Shown here piece by piece: positions 16,763 through 24,366 of a stretch of DNA of 31,160 nucleotides. The position numbers were made by a program, and so were the translations under genes. Every line of letters begins with the position of its first letter. The stretch's first letter is position 1. This DNA comes from Candidatus Iainarchaeum andersonii SCGC AAA011-E11. Its GTDB lineage: Archaea > Iainarchaeota > Iainarchaeia > Iainarchaeales > Iainarchaeaceae. Below the pieces are notes generated by a model. That model worked only from the letters and a program-made list of their open reading frames with translations. It did not search any database and was not told the origin of the DNA. The stretch covers positions 1 to 31,160 of the forward strand of contig AQRS01000024.1 of assembly GCA_000402355.1 (NCBI GenBank), read 5' to 3'.

Positions 16763-17968
16763 ATGGGATTTTTCAAAAAGCCAAAACCATTGCAACAAAG
16801 CCCTGCAAGGCCTAAAAGAATGCGAGGCCTGAAAAGGCTGGGAGTTGCTGCGGGAATTGCTGCTTCAGGTGCAGTTGGCTGGTATTTTACAGATTTTATA
16901 GCAGGGCATTATTTGGGAAAAGCATACCCTAAAAGAATTCCTTTTATAGGAAGTGTTTATGCTGACAGGAATGCAAAAGTAAGCTTTTTCTTTGGGCCTC
17001 ATTCAACCAATGAGCAAGCAGCAAGGATTGAAAAAGCAATAATGCATGCCAAGGAAAATGGACTGCCATACAATGCAATAATCATTGAAGGCGCTGACAT
17101 TCCGAAAGGATTGCGGCAAGAGATTGAAAACGACGCAAACGAGTCCGGAAGATTTATTTCAGGATTAATCAATGAAAGGCAAAAAGCAGAATCAGAGCTT
17201 GAAGCCTTTAAAAGGAAAGCTTCAGGATTCATCCTTGATTTTGAGAAAAAGTCTAAAGGAACTCCAATAACGCCTGAAAATCCTGAAATGGAAAACATTT
17301 ATTCGCTCGAAATAAAAATAATTGGGGATTCTTTTTCAAAACTCGCTGGAAGAAGAATAAATGTTAGGCTGACTAAAGAAAACAGCCGATTGTTCAGCAA
17401 CGCTCGTGCGCTGGCAATTGCTGCTGAAAAACTGCAGGATAAAGTTGAATTGCCTAAAAAGAAAATGCAAAAGATAGCAGATGCCGAAAAGTCGTACACT
17501 ATAATGCAGGATAAAAGCGGTTCTTCAGAATTCCATTTCAAAATTCAAGATATTTCAGCAAGGCATGGTTTGGCAATAAAGTTCGCTGAAGAGCATTCCT
17601 TAGAAGAATCTAAAAGAAACAGCCAGCTTTTGCAGAAAGCATTAGAGTATGACAAGCGGGCGGTAAAAAACCCGCAGTATGGGAGATTGGCAGTAAAGGC
17701 ATTGGCAGAGCATCTTTATTACAGGGATTCCAGAATTTCTGAAACTGTTGCAAAAGCAGTGAAAGAGTTAAAGGCAATGCCCGAATTTAAGGGAAAACAA
17801 GTCAACGCGATTGTCGTCTTAGGCACATATCATCAAAATTCCCAAGTCTTGACTGAAAGAAACTCCAGGTTTTTCACCGAAAGGCTCGGAGAATTCGTCG
17901 ACCCTGAAATGGCTGAAGAAGCAATTGCTCTTTCAAGAAAAGGATTGGGGGCAATAAGGAATTACTAA
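16763..17968 (+). CDS. Membrane-anchored protein of unknown function, possibly TraB/TIKI-like
   Basis: A 401-residue protein: a basic N-terminus, one membrane helix (about 27-46) and a large soluble domain with a coiled-coil-like middle (ERQKAESELEAFKRKA). I do not recognise it firmly. Two histidine motifs, FFFGPHST (G78-H80) and VVLGTYHQNS (G354-H357), the AIIIEG strand (E109) and YYRDSRISETV (R321, D322) resemble the layout of the TraB/TIKI/EreA-ChaN group, where two GxxH-like motifs and an Arg bracket the active site. That is inference only. The gene is visibly richer in A+T than its neighbours and favours GCA, GCT and AGA/AGG codons, suggesting a different origin. Its stop codon is fused to a piece of the hairpin element. 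ATG 16763 is chosen over 16730-range starts because a TATA box sits 27 bp upstream. Confidence 0.6.
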   Translation: MGFFKKPKPLQQSPARPKRMRGLKRLGVAAGIAASGAVGWYFTDFIAGHYLGKAYPKRIPFIGSVYADRNAKVSFFFGPHSTNEQAARIEKAIMHAKENGLPYNAIIIEGADIPKGLRQEIENDANESGRFISGLINERQKAESELEAFKRKASGFILDFEKKSKGTPITPENPEMENIYSLEIKIIGDSFSKLAGRRINVRLTKENSRLFSNARALAIAAEKLQDKVELPKKKMQKIADAEKSYTIMQDKSGSSEFHFKIQDISARHGLAIKFAEEHSLEESKRNSQLLQKALEYDKRAVKNPQYGRLAVKALAEHLYYRDSRISETVAKAVKELKAMPEFKGKQVNAIVVLGTYHQNSQVLTERNSRFFTERLGEFVDPEMAEEAIALSRKGLGAIRNY

Positions 17969-17989
17969 AAACTTTCGTGGTTTGCCATA
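17967..17989 (-). repeat. Truncated end of the hairpin element (relic D)
   Basis: AAAAACTTTCGTGGTTTGC followed by CATA matches the end of copy C (AAAAACTTTCGTGGTTTGC then TATA) with one change. The match begins inside the TAA stop codon of the upstream gene, so the gene and the element fragment are fused. No partner arm remains, so it cannot form the hairpin. Confidence 0.65.
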
Positions 17990-17994
17990 TTTAA
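17987..17994 (+). promoter_or_regulatory. TATA box of the RmlC-like gene, overlapping the repeat relic
   Basis: ATATTTAA, centred about 28 bp before ATG 18019. Its first three bases are the terminal ATA of the element fragment. A Shine-Dalgarno-like AAGGTGA lies at 18007-18013, 5 nt before the ATG, so a leadered transcript from another start is also possible. Confidence 0.5.
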
Positions 17995-18018
17995 GGACTA
18001 TTAACCAAGGTGATTTTT

Positions 18019-18501
18019 ATGATTGAAAAAGAACTCCCGGGTTTTCCGGGAGTCAGGATAATCGAACTCGTAAAACATGCGGACGAAAGAGGGTATTTTC
18101 TGGAGGTGCTGAGGAAAAGCTGGGTGGCGAACCATATAAACCAGGTTTCGGTTTCACTCACAAAACCCGGAGTAATAAAGGCATTCCACTGGCACAATAG
18201 GCAGCAGGACATCTGGTTCCTCCTGTCCGGGGTTGCGCTCGTGGCATTGTACGACCTGCGCGAGGATTCGCCCGGGTTCAAAAAAAAGGCCGCGTTCAAA
18301 CTCGATTCCGCGAAAAGCCCCAGGCTAATAATAATTCCAAAAAGGGTTGCGCACGGATACAAGGCCCTTGGGAAAGAGCCGGTCACAATGCTCTATGCGA
18401 TGAATGAAGAGTACAACCCAAAAGAGCCCGATGAGGAGAGAATCCCCCATGATGACGCGGAAATAGGCTTTGACTGGGATTCTGAACCCGAAGAAATTTA
18501 A
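18019..18501 (+). CDS. dTDP-4-dehydrorhamnose 3,5-epimerase-like cupin (RmlC family)
   Basis: A 160-residue single-domain cupin. DERGYFLEV (22-30), NQVSVSLTKPGVIKAFHWH (41-59, with H57 and H59), IPKRVAHGYKAL (with H112) and YNPKEPDEERIPHDDAEIGF follow the RmlC order, ending with the D-x-x-I-G-x-x-W pattern. RmlC inverts C3 and C5 of dTDP-4-keto-6-deoxyglucose. Here the usual R-G-x-H of the catalytic loop is K-A-F-H, which suggests a divergent substrate; related 3-epimerases and isomerases share the fold. ATG 18019 has AAGGTGA 5 nt upstream; the in-frame GTG at 18010 lies inside that site. Its stop overlaps the stop of the convergent RmlD-like gene. Confidence 0.8.
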   Translation: MIEKELPGFPGVRIIELVKHADERGYFLEVLRKSWVANHINQVSVSLTKPGVIKAFHWHNRQQDIWFLLSGVALVALYDLREDSPGFKKKAAFKLDSAKSPRLIIIPKRVAHGYKALGKEPVTMLYAMNEEYNPKEPDEERIPHDDAEIGFDWDSEPEEI

Positions 18502-19367
18502 CCCCGAGCCTGTTTCTTTACCTTCAACAGGCCTTCCCTGAAACTGATGATGTTTAGGCCAAGTTTCCGCGCGAGCGAAACATTCATGCCAGTATCAAGG
18601 GGCCGCGGGGCACCGAGGGAAACCGAACTGCTGGTGGTTTTCTGCACGAGTGAAGGGTCAAACCCGAACACATCCGCAACCTGCAGCGCGGCATCATACA
18701 TGGATAACTGTGAGTCCCCGGTAACATGCAATACGCCTGAATGGCCGTTTGAAACAAGCGCCCCGACGTTTTCGGCGAGGTTCTCAATCAGGGTTGGCGA
18801 CCTTATGAAGTCCGCAAAAGCAGTGGCCTTTTCACCCCGTGAAAGTTTTTCCAGCAGTATGCCCAGGAATTTTTTTGAGCCCGGGCCGAGGCTGTAAGGC
18901 GTTGAGGTTCTCACTATCAAGTGCCCCGGCAGTGCCTCGGCCAGTTTTTCTCCCTCCAGCTTGGTTTTGCCGTAATTGTTTATGGGGTTTGTGGCATCGG
19001 CCTCGGAGTAGTTTCCTTTCCTGCCGTCGAAGACAAAGTCAGTTGAAAAATACACGAACCTGGGTGCAAGGCTTTTGCATGCGTCAACCAGATTCCTGGT
19101 GCCATCAACATGGATTCTTCTTGCACGCGCCTTGTCGCGCTCACACAAATCAACATCCGTGAGCGCCGCAAGGTGAATAACCACGTCAGGCTTATGGCCG
19201 GAGATAAAATCCTTTACACTGCCCTTTTTCGTGATATCGCAATGGAAGCGCCCTTCAGGGTTATGCACGGAGGTGCCTATGACTTCATGGCTCTTTCCAA
19301 GCTCCCTTGAAACGGCCTTCCCTATAAACCCGCCGGCGCCTATTACGGCTATAACCTTTTTGCCCAT
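18498..19367 (-). CDS. dTDP-4-dehydrorhamnose reductase-like SDR (RmlD family)
   Basis: A 289-residue SDR. GAGGFIG (G10, G13, G16) binds NADPH, DVVIHLAALTDVDLCE is the RmlD-type segment after the fourth strand, FSTDFVFDG (S108, T109, D110) and NNYGKTKLEGE (Y132, K136) form the active site, and IVRTSTPYS follows. RmlD reduces dTDP-4-keto-rhamnose to dTDP-rhamnose. With the RmlC-like neighbour it would form the end of a deoxysugar route, but RmlA and RmlB are not in the window, and the two genes are convergent rather than in one operon. ATG 19367 fits the family N-terminus; a longer frame adds 19 poor-fitting residues. The stops of the two genes share TTAA at 18498-18501. Confidence 0.82.
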   Translation of the reverse strand: MGKKVIAVIGAGGFIGKAVSRELGKSHEVIGTSVHNPEGRFHCDITKKGSVKDFISGHKPDVVIHLAALTDVDLCERDKARARRIHVDGTRNLVDACKSLAPRFVYFSTDFVFDGRKGNYSEADATNPINNYGKTKLEGEKLAEALPGHLIVRTSTPYSLGPGSKKFLGILLEKLSRGEKATAFADFIRSPTLIENLAENVGALVSNGHSGVLHVTGDSQLSMYDAALQVADVFGFDPSLVQKTTSSSVSLGAPRPLDTGMNVSLARKLGLNIISFREGLLKVKKQARG

Positions 19368-19436
19368 GGCACAACCATTAGATAAAAACAAAAGAATGGT
19401 TAAAAACCGTTTCTCCCCAGACATATAGCCAAGCCG

Positions 19437-20423
19437 ATGGAAAAAAATGCTGAAACAAAAAAAATGGTCCTGATGGATGAACGCATAGTGCAGTTATTTA
19501 GGCTCGGATTCGGGGTGCTCCTGGTCCTGCTCCTTGTCTACCTCGGGGGAATAGCAAATACGCTTGCCGCGGTTTCCTCGTTCAATCTCTTTAATCCCGC
19601 CTTGACCGTGCCCATATTGCTGATATTCGCGGTCACCCTGATTGTCACCTGGCTCAACCTCAAAATACTTTTTGACGCAAAATACGGGCTGGATTCAAAA
19701 GAATTTTTTCTTGATTTCCTCGCCAGCTGGGCAATCGGCTTCATGCTGCCCGGCAAAATCGGGGACTTTTCACTCGCGTATTTCCTCAAGGAAAAAATAA
19801 GGGTAGGCGAGAGCACCGCCGTCATACTTCTCGACAAAGTCATAGGCATTGCAGCACTCTCAATTGTCGGCTCGCTCTCATTCGTGATTTTCCCCGAAAA
19901 GGGGATTGCGGATGCCGCGTTCCTGCTGGTTTTGTTCGCATGGCTCGCGGGCGGATTCCTTGTTTTCACTTCGAATGGAAGGGGAATCATAAAAAAAATT
20001 GTTCCGGCAAAATACACGGAAAAATTCGCGGGCTTTTCCGCAACCCTCAATTATTTCCTCGCAAAGGAAAAGAAAAGGATTGCGCTCAACTTTTTGCTCA
20101 GCGTTGCGAAGCTGGTGCTGCAGGCAACGATACTCGTAATCATTTTCGGCGGCATAGGGATAAGCGCGGGGGTTTGGGAGATAACTCTGGTGCTCGCGGC
20201 AACAACGCTCCTTTCATTCGTGCCGATAACCGCGAGCGGCATAGGCATAAGGGAGGGCGCATTCGCGTTTTTCGCATTCCAGCTCGGGATTCCCATTGCG
20301 GCATCTGTTTCGGCCTCGCTTATCGGCTTTTTTTTCAACTATCTCATTGTCCTGATAATCACGGTTCTGCTGTTCGGCAGGGCGACACAAATCATGCGGC
20401 TGAACCAAAAAAAAATTCAGTAG
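19437..20423 (+). CDS. UPF0104 / LPG-synthase-TM-like membrane protein, copy 1
   Basis: A 328-residue protein with about eight membrane helices. GFMLPGKIGDFSLAYFLKE (near residue 100) and ITASGIGIREGAFAFF (near 265) are the two conserved motifs of the UPF0104 / lysylphosphatidylglycerol-synthase transmembrane family (also called the flippase-like domain). In archaea this domain occurs fused to the GT2 enzyme AglD, in N-glycan assembly, and in stand-alone form next to glycosyltransferases. It may move polyprenyl-phosphate sugars or another lipid across the membrane; this is unproven. It is divergent from the RmlD-like gene with 69 bp between. A second family member lies at 26781-27761. Confidence 0.8.
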   Translation: MEKNAETKKMVLMDERIVQLFRLGFGVLLVLLLVYLGGIANTLAAVSSFNLFNPALTVPILLIFAVTLIVTWLNLKILFDAKYGLDSKEFFLDFLASWAIGFMLPGKIGDFSLAYFLKEKIRVGESTAVILLDKVIGIAALSIVGSLSFVIFPEKGIADAAFLLVLFAWLAGGFLVFTSNGRGIIKKIVPAKYTEKFAGFSATLNYFLAKEKKRIALNFLLSVAKLVLQATILVIIFGGIGISAGVWEITLVLAATTLLSFVPITASGIGIREGAFAFFAFQLGIPIAASVSASLIGFFFNYLIVLIITVLLFGRATQIMRLNQKKIQ

Positions 20424-20425
20424 CA

Positions 20426-20434
20426 TTTAAAAAA
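20426..20434 (+). promoter_or_regulatory. TATA box of the second C-methyltransferase gene
   Basis: TTTAAAAAA centred 28 bp before ATG 20458. No Shine-Dalgarno site is seen between it and the ATG, so a leaderless transcript is likely. It starts just after the stop codon of the upstream gene (20421-20423). Confidence 0.6.
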
Positions 20435-20457
20435 TCTTATTTGTTGTTGAGATATAT

Positions 20458-21729
20458 ATGGCCGATTTGACTGCAAATAACATTAAGCTCGAGCAGTGCA
20501 GGATATGCGGTTCCAAGGATTTGACAAACTACCTTGATTTGGGCAGCCTGCCGCTTGCAAACGGGTTCGTGAAAAGCCCGTCCGAGGAAGAGCCGAGGTT
20601 CCCGCTCGAAGTCCTGTACTGCGGCAACTGCGGGCTGTCACAGCTCGGCCTGGTGGTTGACCCGAAAATCCTGTTCTCATACTACCCTTACAGGTCATCC
20701 ATTTCCAGGACTTTCCAGAACCACTGCTCTGAAATGGCGGAAGTGGCAAAGCAGTACTTCCCCAATCCAAAAGATACCTTGGTTGTTGACATCGCGAGCA
20801 ATGACGGCTGCCTTTTGAATGAGTTCAAGAAAAAAGGGTTTAAAGTGCTCGGGGTCGACCCCGCGAAAAATATTGCGAAGATTGCAAATGAGAGGGGCAT
20901 TGAAACCCTTTGCGAGTTCTGGGGCCCGGAAACCGCGGGAAAAATCACCAAGAGGGGAAAGGCAAAAATCATTACGGCGACAAATGTTTTCGCGCATGTT
21001 CACGACGTGAACGGGTTTGTGGCAAACGCGAAAAAAGCCCTCGCAGAAGACGGCATGCTGATTTTCGAATTCCATTATGCGGGGGACCTCATAGGCAAAA
21101 CCGAGTTTGACACGATTTACCACGAGCACCTGTCATACTTTCTTCTCAGGCCGCTGACATTTTTGTTCGGGAAACACGGCATGCGGATATTTGATGCCAG
21201 GATATTCCCGGTCCATGGCGGGGCATTAAGGATTTATGCGGTAAACAAGGGCAACCCACTTGAGGACAAGGATTCTGTAAAAGAACTGCTTGAGTTCGAG
21301 AAAAATAACGGCCTTGATAGGATTGAAACTTACTATAGGTTCAGGGAGAACGTGGAAAAAATAAAAAGAGATTTCAGCCGGCTCATGCGGAAATTCAGGA
21401 AAGAAGGAAAACTTGTCGCGGGCTTTGGGGCGGCGGCAAAAGGGAATACGCTGCTCAATTACTGCGGCATAAACAGGGATTTTATAAAATTCATTGTGGA
21501 TGAAACCCCGGAAAAACAGGGTTTGCTGTACGCGGGGACAAAAATACCGGTCAAAGGGTTCGAAGCAATAAGGGAAATGAAGCCGGATTACATAATAATT
21601 TTCCCCTGGAACTTCTCAAAAGAAATAATTTCCAAGGTCGGGCAAGTGAAAGAGTTCAGGGAAAAAAATGGCAAATACGTCATACCGATTCCGGAAGTAA
21701 GGATTGTCAGCGGCGTGGAAGAATTATGA
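20458..21729 (+). CDS. Sugar C-methyltransferase (NovU/TylC3-type), copy 2
   Basis: A 423-residue paralogue of the enzyme at 8176-9408 with the same three-part order: zinc CXXC pairs C14/C17 and C55/C58, SAM motif VDIASNDG (110-117), YHEH (221-224), VHGGALRIY (with H253), and the C-terminal FGAAAKGNTLLNYC segment. The SAM motif carries the S-N-D-G form common in this family, whereas copy 1 has S-N-I-G. The two have diverged through much of their length, so they probably act on different sugars or positions rather than being a recent duplication. The gene has its own TATA box and overlaps the GT4 gene that follows as ATGA, so its product may be used directly by that transferase. Confidence 0.88.
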   Translation: MADLTANNIKLEQCRICGSKDLTNYLDLGSLPLANGFVKSPSEEEPRFPLEVLYCGNCGLSQLGLVVDPKILFSYYPYRSSISRTFQNHCSEMAEVAKQYFPNPKDTLVVDIASNDGCLLNEFKKKGFKVLGVDPAKNIAKIANERGIETLCEFWGPETAGKITKRGKAKIITATNVFAHVHDVNGFVANAKKALAEDGMLIFEFHYAGDLIGKTEFDTIYHEHLSYFLLRPLTFLFGKHGMRIFDARIFPVHGGALRIYAVNKGNPLEDKDSVKELLEFEKNNGLDRIETYYRFRENVEKIKRDFSRLMRKFRKEGKLVAGFGAAAKGNTLLNYCGINRDFIKFIVDETPEKQGLLYAGTKIPVKGFEAIREMKPDYIIIFPWNFSKEIISKVGQVKEFREKNGKYVIPIPEVRIVSGVEEL

Positions 21730-22799
21730 AAGTAATCCTTACATGCCCACGCACGCCGAGACTGTACAGCACGGGGCTTGAAAACCTGACACTGAGCATT
21801 GCAAAAGAGCTGGCCAAACTCGGGGTGAGGGCGGAAATCTACACTACTTCGCCCAAACCGGAAAACAGCACCATGGAAGGGATTGAGGTGAAGGAATTTC
21901 CCGCCTGGGCCCCAAACGAAAGCTATTACCTTTCAATCCCCCTCTTTTTGGCCCTGAGAAAATCGGACGCGGACATCGTGCAATTGAACGGCTATAACAA
22001 CCTCGTAAGTTTTTTCGGGATTTTTGCAAAAAAAGCGGGGCAAAAGCTTGTTTTTTACCCGTGCAGTTCCGGGGCGAACTCAGTTCCCGCAAGAATCTTC
22101 AGAAAAGTGTTTGATTCAATTATTTACCTGTTCTCGCCGAAAATAGATTTTGTGATGTTTCTCGGGGAAGACGAAAAAAAGATGTACAAAAAAATTTTCA
22201 GGGGCACGCAATCTGAAATAATTTACCCCGGAGTTAATCCCGAAGAGGTGAAAAAATCCCGGGCAAAACCGGAAAAGTACAGGCTTCTTTGCGCCGGCAG
22301 GCTGGTCAAAAACAAGGGGTACTCGAACCTCATTCCGGCTTTTGCGAAAGTTGCGGAAAAAAAATCCGGGGCAAAACTTGTCATAGTGGGGGACGGCCCG
22401 GAAAGGGAAAACCTTGCAGGGCTCGCAAAAAGCCTTGGGGCGGAAAAAAACATTATTTTCAGGGGCGGCCTCGGCAGGAAAGAATATGTAAAAGAACTGG
22501 AAAGGGCGGGCGTTTTCATTCTGCTCTTGGGCTTCAGGAATGTTTCAACCGTGGTCATGGAAGCCCTCGCAATGGGGCTCCCCGTTATTACAACTGCGGA
22601 TTCTGTCCCGGAGTTCATTGAAAAAAAGTATGTCGTGGGAATACGCGACCCGGAAAATAAAGAGGAAACTGCTTCCGTAATCCTGGAAGTCCTTGAAAAC
22701 CCCGGAAAATTTGCCACGAAAAACCCGAAAATACTTACATGGGGGCAGTCCGCAAAAAAGCACCTTGAAATTTACAGAAAAATTTTATCCGAAAAATAA
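21726..22799 (+). CDS. GT4 family glycosyltransferase
   Basis: A 357-residue GT-B enzyme. MKVILTCPRTPRLYSTGLEN is the first-domain loop with the acceptor-side glycine; IIYPGVNPEEV is the linker; LLCAGRLVKNKGYSNLI and LVIVGDGPERENL are donor-domain strands. The donor motif NVSTVVMEALAMG keeps the second glutamate of EX7E while an arginine sits at the first position, a natural variant in some GT4 enzymes. It overlaps the C-methyltransferase stop by four bases, which makes a methyl-branched sugar a good candidate donor (inference). A 55-nt gap with a TATA box follows before the GT-C gene. Confidence 0.9.
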   Translation: MKVILTCPRTPRLYSTGLENLTLSIAKELAKLGVRAEIYTTSPKPENSTMEGIEVKEFPAWAPNESYYLSIPLFLALRKSDADIVQLNGYNNLVSFFGIFAKKAGQKLVFYPCSSGANSVPARIFRKVFDSIIYLFSPKIDFVMFLGEDEKKMYKKIFRGTQSEIIYPGVNPEEVKKSRAKPEKYRLLCAGRLVKNKGYSNLIPAFAKVAEKKSGAKLVIVGDGPERENLAGLAKSLGAEKNIIFRGGLGRKEYVKELERAGVFILLLGFRNVSTVVMEALAMGLPVITTADSVPEFIEKKYVVGIRDPENKEETASVILEVLENPGKFATKNPKILTWGQSAKKHLEIYRKILSEK

Positions 22800-22823
22800 A
22801 ACCCCGCTTGAGCCCTGAATGCG

Positions 22824-22833
22824 TTTTTTAAAA
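22824..22833 (+). promoter_or_regulatory. TATA box of the GT-C gene at 22855
   Basis: TTTTTTAAAA centred 26-27 bp before ATG 22855 with no ribosome site between, as for the other leaderless-type starts in this window. Confidence 0.55.
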
Positions 22834-22854
22834 TGATATTTCCAAGTTCCGTTA

Positions 22855-24366
22855 ATGAAGCCCGGCAAAATGCAGTATTTTGTTTTCGCGCTGATATTCG
22901 CGTCAATGTTCTTCGCCTTTTACCCGCATTTCTGGGATGTCGATTATCTTGGAACCATTAGGACGGCGCATTGGCTGTGGGAAGGAAAATTTTTGGAAAC
23001 CGATGCACAGTACGCCTATTACATGTGGCCGACTGGCAGCGGGACTTTCATCTACCCTTTTGAAATCGGCAGGACGCTGATAAGCGCGCCGTTCGTTTTA
23101 ATCTCTTGGAACGCGCCTTTCGTGCTTGGGCTGCTTTTCCACCTTCTTGGTTTCCTGTTTTTTTACAAAATACTGAAACTGAAAAATTATGACACGAGAT
23201 ATTCGCTTATCTACCTTTTCTACCCTTCACTCACAATCGTAGCGCACAAATTCCTTTTGGGGGAAATTGCATCGGCGGCGCTCATACTGGCAGGGGCTTA
23301 TTTTTACCTCAAAGAAAAAAAGGAAAAGTTACTCGGCAATAAACTTGATAAAAACCAGTTTATCGCCGGAATTTTTTTGGGATTATCCGTGTGGTTCAGG
23401 GTTACCAATGCGGCAATAATACTGGCGTTTCTTGTGGGCGCCCAAATAAAATCATGGAAAAATAAGGGAAGTTTATTGGATAAAATCCCGCTGAGTTTAC
23501 TGATTGGAATAGCCATATCGGCCGCACCATCATTTATTGTGACCCAGCTCATGATTGGCACTCCTTGGGGATACACTTACCTTGCGGCAAATGAGTTCAA
23601 CATCCAGGACGGGTTCAAGCAGGATTTCGACATTTTCAAAATGGCTGATTATGCAATCCAGTACACGCTGTTCCTGATTGCTGGAATTCACCCTTCGATG
23701 TCGCGCGGATTAATGCTGCTGTTTCCCCTCACACTCATAGCCCTGCTCAAGGCAAAGCACCTGAGAATAGAAACACTCGTTGGAACGGCCCTTATAACAT
23801 TGGTTTTTTCCTTTTCGGCAATTGTCCCTGACGGCAGGTACTTTATACCGCTGATGCCGCTGTTCCTGTTTGCCATTGTACCGTTTGCGGATAAAGCAAT
23901 TGGATTTGCGGAAGGAAAAATCGGGTTCATAAACAAGCAAAGGGCCATTTATGGGGTTGCAATTGTTTTCCTCGTTACAACCGGCCTGATTTTCATGGTC
24001 CAGTCGGAAAAAACACAGGTGAAATATGATGTTTCAATGCAGATTTACGATTCAACAAAGGAAGGGGCGCTATTGGTTGACACCAAAGGCGGGCACACGG
24101 TCAGTTTTCTTTTTGAAAAATTCGGGGACCGGAGGGTGGAAGTAATGACGGCCGAACAATTATTTTATAAGGTTCGAAACACGTGCTGGGTAAAGGAAAA
24201 CGGGGGGCTGGATAACATTTATTCCAGCAGGATCACTCTTTTCCCCAGAACAGAATTCTCAATACAGGCTTTTATGAAAACAGACAGGTTAGAAGCCGAT
24301 GTAAAATCTTTAGAAGAGTTCATGAAAGAAAACGGGATAACCGCAGATATGATGACCTGCAAATAA
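22855..24366 (+). CDS. GT-C type membrane glycosyltransferase-like protein
   Basis: A 503-residue protein with roughly ten membrane helices and a soluble C-terminal domain of about 125 residues. The first outer loop has FWDVDYLG (D28, D30) and then MWPTGSGTFIYPFEIGR, the place where GT-C enzymes keep catalytic acids. FSAIVPDGRYFIPLMPLF is the conserved segment before the last helices. The C-terminal domain starts near VKYDVSMQIYDSTKEGALLV. The likely role is extracytoplasmic sugar transfer from a polyprenyl-phosphate donor. The ATG at 22855 follows a TATA box at leaderless spacing; a second Met at residue 6 is possible. The stop codon touches the first base of a palindromic element, and the next gene is convergent. 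Confidence 0.75.
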   Translation: MKPGKMQYFVFALIFASMFFAFYPHFWDVDYLGTIRTAHWLWEGKFLETDAQYAYYMWPTGSGTFIYPFEIGRTLISAPFVLISWNAPFVLGLLFHLLGFLFFYKILKLKNYDTRYSLIYLFYPSLTIVAHKFLLGEIASAALILAGAYFYLKEKKEKLLGNKLDKNQFIAGIFLGLSVWFRVTNAAIILAFLVGAQIKSWKNKGSLLDKIPLSLLIGIAISAAPSFIVTQLMIGTPWGYTYLAANEFNIQDGFKQDFDIFKMADYAIQYTLFLIAGIHPSMSRGLMLLFPLTLIALLKAKHLRIETLVGTALITLVFSFSAIVPDGRYFIPLMPLFLFAIVPFADKAIGFAEGKIGFINKQRAIYGVAIVFLVTTGLIFMVQSEKTQVKYDVSMQIYDSTKEGALLVDTKGGHTVSFLFEKFGDRRVEVMTAEQLFYKVRNTCWVKENGGLDNIYSSRITLFPRTEFSIQAFMKTDRLEADVKSLEEFMKENGITADMMTCK

